A stretch of 16,234 nucleotides of DNA from Thermodesulfatator atlanticus (GTDB lineage Bacteria > Desulfobacterota > Thermodesulfobacteria > Thermodesulfobacteriales > Thermodesulfatatoraceae): positions 1 through 16,234 of the forward strand of contig DROK01000160.1 of NCBI GenBank assembly GCA_011321895.1, given 5' to 3'. The notes under the pieces are model-generated. The model had not been told where the DNA came from and did no database searches. It saw only the letters and a list, made by a program, of their open reading frames with translations. Positions 1 to 6,920 of this stretch are shown piece by piece (positions within the stretch are counted from its first letter, which is position 1; every line of letters starts with the position of its first letter). Made by a program: the position numbers and the translations under genes.

Positions 1-66
1 CCAATTGATCTGGGATATCTTTTTAATCTCTTTTCGGAAGTTTAAATAATTTTTTGAAATTTTTGC

Positions 67-762
67 TCAATTTTTCTGATCAAAAGAGCCCTTGCGGATT
101 AATACCTCTCCGAGACCGGCGAGATCTTGGGGAGGGCCTTGCGAGGGGCGGAGAGTAAATCCTTTGCCTTTAAGCACAAGGGCTTCTTCTTCCTTGGGGG
201 CCCAGAGGGGATAATCGACTCCGGCCAAGGTGTGCATAAGTTTGGCCTGCAAAAGTATCAGTGTCAGGGCCACCATAAGCCCCAAGAATTGTGAAAAATG
301 ATCAAAATAACCTAGGGCCGCCAGCAAGGCGGTAGAAGCCGCAGGGGGGTGTAAAATTTTGAAAAAGGTCATCAGGGAACCCACCACCCCCACGGTCAAA
401 GCCGCCGCTGCCACCGTACTTAAGGCCAAGACTTCCTGGGCCCAGCCCAATTGTCTGAAAAGGAGCAAGCAGAGCATCCCCGTTATGGCTCCCAGCAGAT
501 GGCTCAGGAGCGCGTTTTTAGGGGCGGAGATGGCCCTTTGGGGGGCGTAGAAGGCCAGAAACAGGGTCGGCCCGAGAGAAGGGAAAAGCAGCGGCCAGGC
601 GGTAAGGTGGGCGATGTAACCCAGGACGAAGATGGCCAGGGCGTTATTCAACCCGATGAAGAGGTAGAAAAAGACGGGGTTGCCCTGGCGCGCCAGGTAC
701 CAAAAGCGCAGGCGGTAAAGTTTGGCCAGCTGCCAAAAAAACCAATCCGCAAGTCTTTTCAT
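67..762 (-). CDS. HPP family integral membrane protein
   Basis: This 231-residue protein is hydrophobic with about five membrane segments (roughly residues 32-52, 57-72, 87-104, 111-130 and 158-178). It carries the two hallmarks of the HPP family: FPSLGPT at about 60-66 and the name-giving HPPAAS at 138-143. The C-terminal ~50 residues are polar and presumably cytosolic. Members of the family in plants and cyanobacteria have been linked to nitrite transport across membranes; whether this protein moves nitrite or anything else cannot be read from the sequence. The start is ATG at 760-762 with only a weak purine stretch ahead of it. It is divergent from the HDOD gene across 59 bp, so the two may share a control region. 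The 66 bp after the stop, to the window edge, are very AT-rich with no convincing terminator hairpin. Family assignment is firm, substrate unknown. Confidence 0.88.
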   Translation of the reverse strand: MKRLADWFFWQLAKLYRLRFWYLARQGNPVFFYLFIGLNNALAIFVLGYIAHLTAWPLLFPSLGPTLFLAFYAPQRAISAPKNALLSHLLGAITGMLCLLLFRQLGWAQEVLALSTVAAAALTVGVVGSLMTFFKILHPPAASTALLAALGYFDHFSQFLGLMVALTLILLQAKLMHTLAGVDYPLWAPKEEEALVLKGKGFTLRPSQGPPQDLAGLGEVLIRKGSFDQKN

Positions 763-821
763 CTTCGGGCAAAATTCCGAATAAGAACCTAGCTATTAAG
801 ATCGGCCAACCTGGAAAAAAG

Positions 822-1733
822 ATGATTTTTAAGAATTTGACCCAAAAGATAAACCGCTACGCCGCCCTGGCCACCGGCGATTTTGAAAAGATTTTTAAGG
901 ATTTTAAGGTCCCCTCTCTGCCAGATATCGTAACAAAAATTATGACCATGATCCGTGACCCTGAAGCCTCTATAAACGAGATAGCCGCCCTTTTGGGCTA
1001 CGATCCAGGCCTGGCCAGCCAAATATTGCAAATGGTAAACTCTGCCTACCTGAGCCTCAGCAGACCGGTAAACAGCCTAAACCAGGCGGTAAATATCCTG
1101 GGGCTAAAACAGATCGAGAGCTTGGTAGTATCCTACGGCATCACCCGTATCATCAAGGACCCGCACAAAGAGGGTTTTGACCTGGCCGCTTTTTGGACTG
1201 ATTCCCTCTTCAGGGCCTTGTTTGCCCGCAAATTGGTCCCCACCGAAAAGAAAGAAGAAGTCTTTTTGGCAGCTTTGCTCCAAGACATCGCCCTTCCGGT
1301 GCTCCTTACCAACTGGTACGACGTTTACCAAAAGGCCTATCTCAGACGTGGCCAGGGCAAAAGACGCCTCAATGAGGTCGAAAAAGAGACCTTGAGCTGG
1401 CACCACGCCCAGGCCGGGGCCTGGCTAGCTCAAAAATGGCGCCTTAGCGAAACCATCATTTGTGCGGTGGGACTTCATATTTCCCCGCCCCAAACCTTCC
1501 AAAACCTACCTTTAAAAGACGAAGTCTTTGAGATAGTGGCCTTTTCTAGCAGCATCCCTTCGGTACTGGAAGAGGAACCTTCCTGGGAGGACTGGTTTTC
1601 TTTCACCGAAGCGGGCCTTTTTGCTGAAAAAGCCGCCCTCTCCGCCTTAAATTCGGCCCGGGAACAGCTGCTGGACACGGCCAGGGGCTTTGGACTAAAG
1701 GTGCGGGAACCTATTCCCCCTCCTCACCGGTAA
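822..1733 (+). CDS. HDOD domain-containing protein
   Basis: This 303-residue soluble protein is built around an HDOD domain (roughly residues 25-230), a non-catalytic relative of HD phosphohydrolases that usually acts as a regulatory scaffold in bacterial signalling, motility or stress control. Visible signatures are the opening VPSLPDIV, the segment ALLGYDPGLASQILQMVNSA, and a later H-x-x-A-x-A-x-LA-x-KW stretch. The position of the metal-binding HD pair reads LLQDIALPVL: the usual H is Q, so metal-dependent hydrolysis is unlikely, as is normal for HDOD proteins. The C-terminal ~60 residues resemble nothing I recognise. The ATG at 822 follows a poor, A-rich ribosome-binding region. It is the only plus-strand gene here. 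Its last 23 bp overlap the end of the convergent merR-type gene. The partner or target is not evident. Confidence 0.88.
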   Translation: MIFKNLTQKINRYAALATGDFEKIFKDFKVPSLPDIVTKIMTMIRDPEASINEIAALLGYDPGLASQILQMVNSAYLSLSRPVNSLNQAVNILGLKQIESLVVSYGITRIIKDPHKEGFDLAAFWTDSLFRALFARKLVPTEKKEEVFLAALLQDIALPVLLTNWYDVYQKAYLRRGQGKRRLNEVEKETLSWHHAQAGAWLAQKWRLSETIICAVGLHISPPQTFQNLPLKDEVFEIVAFSSSIPSVLEEEPSWEDWFSFTEAGLFAEKAALSALNSAREQLLDTARGFGLKVREPIPPPHR

Positions 1734-2040
1734 GGATCTCCAAAATCTCCTCAAGCCCCCTTTTCACTTCCAAAAGGACGTCTTGGGCGTCTTTTTTGGC
1801 AGAAAGTTTCTTTTTGGCCCCGGAAATAGTGTACCCCTCCTCATAAAGCAGGGCCTTTATGCGCCGGAAGACCTCAACCTGTTCGCCGCGGTAAAGCCTC
1901 CTTCCGGAAACCCGCAGCGGCTTGACGAACTTACTGAATTCCTTTTCCCAGAAGCGTAATACGTGAGGTTCAACCCCAAGCAGGCGCGCTACCTCTCCGA
2001 TGGTATAGTAGCGCTTGGGAAGAACCTGCTTGGCCTTCAT
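1711..2040 (-). CDS. MerR family transcriptional regulator
   Basis: A protein of about 109 residues with an N-terminal winged-helix DNA-binding domain of the MerR type: YYTIGEVARLLGVEPHVLRFWE forms the first helix-turn-helix, and SGRRLYRGEQVEVFRRIKALL forms the wing and second helical pair. The remaining ~40 residues form a charged helix likely to be the dimerisation coiled coil. There is no room for an effector-binding domain, so any signal sensed is unclear. Short MerR proteins of this kind commonly follow ihfA in Desulfobacterota and Proteobacteria, and here it is the last gene of the thrS-to-ihfA operon. I chose ATG at 2038-2040, five nt after the ihfA stop. A TTG at 2047-2049 overlapping that stop would add three residues. 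Neither start has a clear Shine-Dalgarno sequence, which suggests translational coupling. Confidence 0.88.
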   Translation of the reverse strand: MKAKQVLPKRYYTIGEVARLLGVEPHVLRFWEKEFSKFVKPLRVSGRRLYRGEQVEVFRRIKALLYEEGYTISGAKKKLSAKKDAQDVLLEVKRGLEEILEILTGEEGE

Positions 2041-2045
2041 AAGAT

Positions 2046-2333
2046 TCAACGGTTAATAAACTCTTTAAGGGTGGGGCTTGGCCGAAAAACGGCGGTCTTC
2101 TTCCCCTGAATCAAAATCGGGCTTCCGTCCTGCGGGCTCACCCCTTTCCGGGTAGGCCGCTGATAAGGTTCAAAGATACCGAAACGGACTATCTTGACCT
2201 CTTCCCCCCTCTCCAGCGCCCTTTTTATTTCTTCAAAGAGGAGGTCCACCACCCGAGCCAGGCTCCGGGCCGAAAAACCCAGCTCCTCGTGGAGATATTT
2301 CACCAGATCCCGTTTGGTAAGGGTCTTTTTCAT
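2046..2333 (-). CDS. ihfA: HU/IHF family DNA-binding protein, probably integration host factor alpha
   Basis: At 95 residues this is the usual size of an HU/IHF subunit, a small histone-like dimer that bends DNA. It shows the N-terminal helical dimerisation part (LTKRDLVKYLHEELGFSARS), the conserved VRFGIFE turn that leads into the beta arms, and the arm-tip and return strand with FRPSPTLKEFI. Identity as IHF-alpha rather than HU rests on its place directly after pheT and before a merR gene, the classical pheST-ihfA arrangement; sequence alone does not separate HU from IHF with certainty. The ATG overlaps the pheT stop in an ATGA arrangement, so translation is probably coupled to pheT. As nucleoid protein it may affect recombination and transcription broadly. 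Confidence 0.88.
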   Translation of the reverse strand: MKKTLTKRDLVKYLHEELGFSARSLARVVDLLFEEIKRALERGEEVKIVRFGIFEPYQRPTRKGVSPQDGSPILIQGKKTAVFRPSPTLKEFINR

Positions 2334-4729
2334 CTAAGCTTCGCCTTAAAACGGGACAAAATGGCCTCGGTGACCTGTTGGTGCAAGTCGTTTACCTCTT
2401 CGTCCCGCAAGGTTCGGTCCTTAGCCCGGTAGACAAACCGCAGGGTGAGGCTCTTTTCCCCGGCCGGAACCCCCTTGCCCCGGTAGACGTCTATCAATTG
2501 TACGTCTTCCAGGTGAGGGAAGGAAAGCTCACGGGCAAAAGCAAGGACATCGCCCGCCGGCAATTCCTCCGGAACCACCAGGGCGAGATCCCTAAATGTG
2601 GCCGGAAATTTGGGCAGAGGCTGGTAGGTCTTCTTGGTTTCTACCAGGTGACATAGTTTTTCCAAATCAAGCTCAAAGACAAAGATGGGCCCGGACAAAT
2701 CAAGCTTTTCCAGGACGTCATCCCGCAAGGCCCCGGCAAAGCCTATCTTTTCCTCCCCGGCCTTAAGGGCCACGCTCAAGGCTGGCAGGAGAAAAGGCTC
2801 TCCGGCCCCCGGTTCAAAGCAAAGCCCCCTTACCCCCAGGGCGTGGCAAAAACTCTCCAGTACCCCCTTTAGGTCGTAAAAATCAAGGAGACGAGGCCTT
2901 TGGTGACAGCTTGGCGGATGGGCCCGCCCGCACAAAAGTCCCGCCAGGAAGTGGCGTTCTTCAGGCAGGGGCTCCCCTTCCCGGGGCCAGAAGACCCGCC
3001 CTATTTCGAAGATCTTGAGGTCCGGGACCTCACGAAAGACGTTTACCCTGGCCGTCTGTAAAAGGCCCGGGATCAGCGTGGTGCGCATCACCGCTTGTTC
3101 TTCAGAAAGGGGGTTGGCCAGCGAAAGGGTCCGGGCGCGCGGGTCGTCCTCAAGGCCCAAAAGGGAAACAAACCTGGGAGAGATAAAGCTGTAGTTGATC
3201 ACCTCAAAAAGGCCAAGGGCCGTAAGGATTTCTCTGGCCCGGCGCAAGAGCCTATCAAAAGGACGGGGGGGTCTGCCCACAATCTCCGCCCGGGGGACCG
3301 CCACCGGAAGCTTATCGTAGCCGTAAAGCCTTGCGATTTCCTCAATCAGGTCCTCTGGCAAGGTAAGATCGTGGCGGTAGGAAGGGGGCACACAGATGAG
3401 ATCTTCCACCCCCCGCTCCACTTTTACTTCCACTTTTTTCAGGAGATCGATAAGCTTTTCTTGGGGAAGGTCTACCTTGAGGTAAAGGCTTACCCTTTTG
3501 GGGGAGAGCCTTATTTCCCGGGCCACATAGGGCCTGGGGTATTCGTCCACCCGGCCAGGGACAATTTCACCCCCGGCCAGCTCTTGGATGAGGGAGGCCG
3601 CCAGTTCCAGCCCATTGATTACCCCTTCCGGGTCAACTCCTCTTTCAAAGCGGTAGGAACTCTCAGAGGAAAGCTTGAGCCTTTGGCTGCTTCGCCTGAT
3701 GCTTGAAGGATTAAACCAGGCGCTTTCCAGAAAGATGTTCTTGGTCTTGCCAGTGACCGCCGTCTCTTCGCCTCCCATGATCCCGGCCACCGCCACCGGC
3801 CGCGATGCGTCGGCGATGACCATAATACCCTCATCAAGGGGCCTTTCTACCCCGTCCAGCGTAAGGATCTTCTCCCCGGGACGGGCCCGCCGCACGATAA
3901 TACGCCGGCCCTCCAGCAGATCGAAGTCAAAGGCGTGCAGGGGTTGACCCAGAAAAAGCAGGACGTAGTTGGTGACGTCAACCACGTTGTTTATGGGCCG
4001 CAGCCCGCAGAACCAGAGACGTTTCTGGATCTCAAAGGGGCTTTCTGAAACCTGAACCCCCTTTATAAGGCGCCCGGCGTAACGAAAACAGAGCTCAGGC
4101 ACCTCGATTACCACGCTGGTCTCCGCAAAAATTTCCTCCCCCAGGGGCAAAGACGGGGGTGAGAAGGGGCGCAGGACACTTTCCGTGACCGCCGCGGCCT
4201 CTCTGGCCAGCCCATAAATGGAAAGGCAATCTCCCCGGTTAGGGGTTACCGCCACTTCCAAAACGGGCTCGTAAAGGCCCAAGACCTCTATGACCTTGCG
4301 GCCCAGGGAAACCTCGTCGGAAAATGCGATAAGGCCGTCTTTTTTGGCCTCCACCCCCAGTTCGTAAGGCGAACAGAGGACTCCCTCGGAACGAACCCCC
4401 CTGATCTCAGCCTCACTGATCTTCTCTCCCGTAAAAAGGACCGTGCCGGGAGGAGCAAAGGCGGTCTTTAACCCCTCCCTTACGTTAGGGGCCCCGCAGA
4501 CCACCTGATAGTCCCTTTCGCCGTCAGAAACCTGGCAAACTTTTAATTTTTCCGCGTGGGGATGGGGGGCCACGGAGACCACCCTCACCACCGTGACCGG
4601 GGCCAGGTCTTCGTAGGCGTTGAAAACTCCTTCCACCTCAAGCCCGGTAAGGGTGAGGCGTTGGGCCAGCTCTTCGGGCCCTTCTTTGAGATCCACCCAT
4701 TCTTTAAGCCAGTTATAGGGCACTAACAT
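2330..4729 (-). CDS. pheT: Phenylalanyl-tRNA synthetase beta subunit
   Basis: This 799-residue protein has the full length and domain order of a bacterial PheT, which pairs with PheS as an alpha2-beta2 enzyme that charges tRNA-Phe. It opens with the typical MLVPYNWLKEWV, followed by an EMAP-like tRNA-binding OB fold (about residues 39-150, with VCGAPNVREG), the B3/B4 editing region (about 200-380, including VVDVTNYVLLFLGQPLHAFD and RFERGVDPEG), the B5 domain (about 400-470), a class-II-like core, and a C-terminal FDX-ACB anticodon-binding domain (about 705-799, from PKFPATFRDLALVVPE). The ATG follows the pheS TAG with no spacer, and the end overlaps ihfA by four nt. Nothing is missing. Confidence 0.97.
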   Translation of the reverse strand: MLVPYNWLKEWVDLKEGPEELAQRLTLTGLEVEGVFNAYEDLAPVTVVRVVSVAPHPHAEKLKVCQVSDGERDYQVVCGAPNVREGLKTAFAPPGTVLFTGEKISEAEIRGVRSEGVLCSPYELGVEAKKDGLIAFSDEVSLGRKVIEVLGLYEPVLEVAVTPNRGDCLSIYGLAREAAAVTESVLRPFSPPSLPLGEEIFAETSVVIEVPELCFRYAGRLIKGVQVSESPFEIQKRLWFCGLRPINNVVDVTNYVLLFLGQPLHAFDFDLLEGRRIIVRRARPGEKILTLDGVERPLDEGIMVIADASRPVAVAGIMGGEETAVTGKTKNIFLESAWFNPSSIRRSSQRLKLSSESSYRFERGVDPEGVINGLELAASLIQELAGGEIVPGRVDEYPRPYVAREIRLSPKRVSLYLKVDLPQEKLIDLLKKVEVKVERGVEDLICVPPSYRHDLTLPEDLIEEIARLYGYDKLPVAVPRAEIVGRPPRPFDRLLRRAREILTALGLFEVINYSFISPRFVSLLGLEDDPRARTLSLANPLSEEQAVMRTTLIPGLLQTARVNVFREVPDLKIFEIGRVFWPREGEPLPEERHFLAGLLCGRAHPPSCHQRPRLLDFYDLKGVLESFCHALGVRGLCFEPGAGEPFLLPALSVALKAGEEKIGFAGALRDDVLEKLDLSGPIFVFELDLEKLCHLVETKKTYQPLPKFPATFRDLALVVPEELPAGDVLAFARELSFPHLEDVQLIDVYRGKGVPAGEKSLTLRFVYRAKDRTLRDEEVNDLHQQVTEAILSRFKAKLR

Positions 4730-5743
4730 CTAGAATTGCTCCAGAAAACGCAGGTGATTTTCGTAAAAAAGGCGGATGTCGTCTATGCCGAACTTGAGCA
4801 TGGTAATACGTTCTACCCCGAGCCCAAAGGCAAAACCCACCCACTGCTCAGGGTCATAACCCACCGCGCGGAAGACGTTCGGGTGCACCATCCCCGCCCC
4901 CAGGATCTCAAGCCAGCCCGTCTGCCCGCAGACACGACAACCCTCTCCGCCACAGATCACACAACTGATGTCCATCTCCACACTGGGCTCGGTAAAGGGA
5001 AAATAACTGGGGCGAAAACGGACCCTGGTCTCTTCCCCAAAGATCTCCCGGGCAAAGACGCTGAGAACACCCTTTAAGTCTGCAAAGGAAACGTCCCGAT
5101 CCACCATAAGGCCCTCGATCTGGTGGAACATGGGGGTATGGGTCACGTCTGAATCGCACCGGTAGACCTTACCGGGGGCGATAATCCTGAGCGGGGGCTT
5201 TTCCCGCTCCATGGTCCTGATCTGGATGGGGGAAGTGTGCGTCCGCAAAAGGACCTTATCGGTGAGATAAAAAGTGGCCTGCATGTCCCGGGCGGGATGG
5301 TCCGGGGGGATGTTTAAGGCCTCAAAATTGTAGTAATCCAGCTCTACCTCGGGGCCGGTGGCTATGGAAAAACCCATGCGGAGGAAGATCTCACAGAGTT
5401 CGGTCATTACCTGGGTGATGGGGTGTAACTTCCCCAGGGGGTAAGGGCGCCCGGGAAGCGTAAGGTCAACCCCCGGAAGACGTGACTCCTTTTTCTTTTT
5501 AAGCTCTTGCTGGGCCTCTTTAAGGGCGGCTTCCAGTTCTTTCTTTATCTGGTTGGCCAGGCGCCCGATAACCGGCTTGAGCTCCGGGGGAAGCTGGGCG
5601 ATGGATTTGAGAATCCTGGTCAGCTCGCCTTTACGCCCCAGAAACTTGACCCGGGCCGCCTCAAGCCCCTTTTCGTCCTCCGCTTCTTTTATCTCGGAAA
5701 GGGCCTTCTTTTTTAGCTCTTCCAGGCTCTTTTCGTCCACCAT
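4730..5743 (-). CDS. pheS: Phenylalanyl-tRNA synthetase alpha subunit
   Basis: The catalytic alpha subunit of PheRS, 337 residues. It has an N-terminal coiled coil (about residues 1-90, rich in K/E) that reaches tRNA-Phe, then the class II aminoacylation core: [51 protein letters not shown] and the motif 3 region [20 protein letters not shown]. Between [11 protein letters not shown] and LGAGMVHPN lies a two-CXXC insertion ([13 protein letters not shown]), a zinc-knuckle-like variant known in many bacterial PheS proteins. The ATG at 5741-5743 begins three nt after the rplT stop; there is no strong Shine-Dalgarno sequence, suggesting coupling. It continues directly into pheT. Confidence 0.97.
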   Translation of the reverse strand: MVDEKSLEELKKKALSEIKEAEDEKGLEAARVKFLGRKGELTRILKSIAQLPPELKPVIGRLANQIKKELEAALKEAQQELKKKKESRLPGVDLTLPGRPYPLGKLHPITQVMTELCEIFLRMGFSIATGPEVELDYYNFEALNIPPDHPARDMQATFYLTDKVLLRTHTSPIQIRTMEREKPPLRIIAPGKVYRCDSDVTHTPMFHQIEGLMVDRDVSFADLKGVLSVFAREIFGEETRVRFRPSYFPFTEPSVEMDISCVICGGEGCRVCGQTGWLEILGAGMVHPNVFRAVGYDPEQWVGFAFGLGVERITMLKFGIDDIRLFYENHLRFLEQF

Positions 5744-5746
5744 GGC

Positions 5747-6103
5747 TTATTGCCATTTAGAAGCCGCAAGCTCCACCAGCTTTTTGAAGGCCTCCGGTTC
5801 GGTAATGGCAAGGTTGGCCAGCATTTTACGGTCAAGCTCAACTCCTGCCTTTTTAAGGCCCCCCATGAAACGGCTGTAATTTAAGCCATGAAGCCTGGCC
5901 GCAGCGTTGATCCTGATCTGCCAGAGGCGGCGAAAGTCTCTTTTGCGCTGACGCCGGTCCCGGTAAGCATAGACCAGGGCCCTTTCCACCGTTTCCCGCA
6001 CCCGCCGGAAACAATTTTTGCGCTGCCCCCAGTATCCCTTGGCCATTTTGATATATTTTTTATGCCTTCTTCTGGTCTTGGGACCACCTTTTGCCCTGGG
6101 CAT
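5747..6103 (-). CDS. rplT: 50S ribosomal protein bL20
   Basis: A 118-residue, strongly basic protein matching bL20 throughout: an extended N-terminal tail ([20 protein letters not shown]), the segment [20 protein letters not shown], and a globular C-terminal part with [20 protein letters not shown] and a late [13 protein letters not shown]20 is needed for early assembly of the 50S subunit and in several bacteria represses its own operon by binding a leader RNA. A strong AAGGAGG sits eight nt before the ATG and overlaps the rpmI stop codon. It lies in the standard infC-rpmI-rplT cluster. Confidence 0.97.
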   Translation of the reverse strand: MPRAKGGPKTRRRHKKYIKMAKGYWGQRKNCFRRVRETVERALVYAYRDRRQRKRDFRRLWQIRINAAARLHGLNYSRFMGGLKKAGVELDRKMLANLAITEPEAFKKLVELAASKWQ

Positions 6104-6116
6104 GGCCTAAACCTCC

Positions 6117-6323
6117 TTAGAACTTATAAGGGATCAAACGTTTGACGGCGGCCAAGTTAGCAGGAGAAAGTACCACCGCCTTTTTGAGATTCCTTTTCCT
6201 TTTACGGTTTTTTTTGCGTAAAAGGTGGCTTTTCCCCGCCCGGAAATGCATCACCTTGCCTTTGGCAGTGACCTTAAAGCGTTTGGCCGCAGAACGGTTG
6301 GTTTTCATCTTGATTTTCGCCAT
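6117..6323 (-). CDS. rpmI: 50S ribosomal protein bL35
   Basis: A 68-codon reading frame giving a small, very basic protein with the bL35 pattern: KMKTNRSAAKRFKVTAKGKV, then GKSHLLRKKNRKRKRNLKK and a final VKRLIPYKF. The start ATG gives MAKIKMKTN, slightly longer at the front than the common MPKMKTN. It is preceded by AAGGTG about six nt upstream. The gene lies between infC and rplT as in most bacteria and ends so that its stop codon overlaps the rplT ribosome-binding site. L35 is a structural part of the 50S subunit. Confidence 0.96.
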   Translation of the reverse strand: MAKIKMKTNRSAAKRFKVTAKGKVMHFRAGKSHLLRKKNRKRKRNLKKAVVLSPANLAAVKRLIPYKF

Positions 6324-6372
6324 AATTTCACCTTCCCCCCAAATTATGTTCCCAAAGGAATAATGCGGTTTG

Positions 6373-6388
6373 AGGCTTTTGCAAGCCT
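6373..6388 (-). promoter_or_regulatory. Small hairpin in the infC-rpmI spacer
   Basis: Directly at the infC stop the minus-strand RNA reads AGGCUU-GCAA-AAGCCU: six base pairs capped by a GNRA-type tetraloop. No U-run follows, so it is not a standard terminator. It lies in the 64-nt leader before rpmI, where many bacteria place L20-responsive control elements. A regulatory role is only a guess; it may simply protect or shape the mRNA. Confidence 0.3.
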
Positions 6389-6912
6389 TAAGATTTCTTA
6401 GGGGCCAGGATCATGATCATCTGCCGCCCTTCCATACGGGGCTTCATCTCCACCTGCGCCTCCTCCTCTACCGCCGCCAGGATTTTATTGAGCACCTCCT
6501 GGCCCAGCTCAGGTTTGGTAATCTCCCGCCCCCTGAAAAAGACCCGGACCTTTACCTTGTTTTTGTCTTTAAGGAAACGTTTGATGTGGCGTATTTTGGT
6601 CTCCAGGTCGTGTACGTCGGTCTTGGGCCGGACCTTGATCTCCTTGACCTCTACCACGGCCTGTTTCTTGCGGGCCTCTTTGGCCTTTTTGGCCTGCTGG
6701 TAAAGAAACTGCCCGTAATCCATGATGCGGCAAACAGGGGGGTCTGCCTGGGGGGCCACCTCGACTAAGTCGAGCCCCTGGTCCTGGGCCAGACGTAAGG
6801 CCTCTTCCCGGGAAACTATCCCCAGCTGTTTACCGTCTGCGTCTACCAGCCGCACCCTAGGAGCCCTTATTTTTTCGTTAACCCTGAATTTCCTTTTGTC
6901 TATTTTGGCCAC
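6388..6912 (-). CDS. infC: Translation initiation factor IF-3
   Basis: A 174-residue IF-3, the factor that binds the 30S subunit and proofreads the start codon and initiator tRNA. The N domain (about residues 8-80) shows RVNEKIRAPRVRLVDADGKQ, DLVEVAP and PVCRIMDYGQFLYQ; the linker is lysine-rich; the C domain (about 86-174) shows IKVRPKTDVHDLETKIRHIK, VRVFFRGRE and the end MKPRMEGRQMIMIL. The start is GTG at 6910-6912, eight nt after the thrS stop, with AGGAG overlapping that stop. In enterobacteria infC starts with AUU and regulates itself through it; here I see GTG instead. Confidence 0.97.
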   Translation of the reverse strand: MAKIDKRKFRVNEKIRAPRVRLVDADGKQLGIVSREEALRLAQDQGLDLVEVAPQADPPVCRIMDYGQFLYQQAKKAKEARKKQAVVEVKEIKVRPKTDVHDLETKIRHIKRFLKDKNKVKVRVFFRGREITKPELGQEVLNKILAAVEEEAQVEMKPRMEGRQMIMILAPKKS

Positions 6913-6920
6913 CTTTACTC

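Noticed and set aside
1..66. Terminator after the HPP gene
   Set aside because: The segment is AT-rich with runs of A and T but has no stable stem; nothing else is recognisable before the window edge.
763..821. Promoters in the divergent HPP/HDOD spacer
   Set aside because: TATTAA-like and AT-rich bits occur, but none pairs with a credible -35 box at 16-18 nt, so I do not list a promoter.
3095..3706. A 203-codon plus-strand open frame inside pheT
   Set aside because: Antisense to conserved PheT domains; no ribosome-binding site or recognisable motif.
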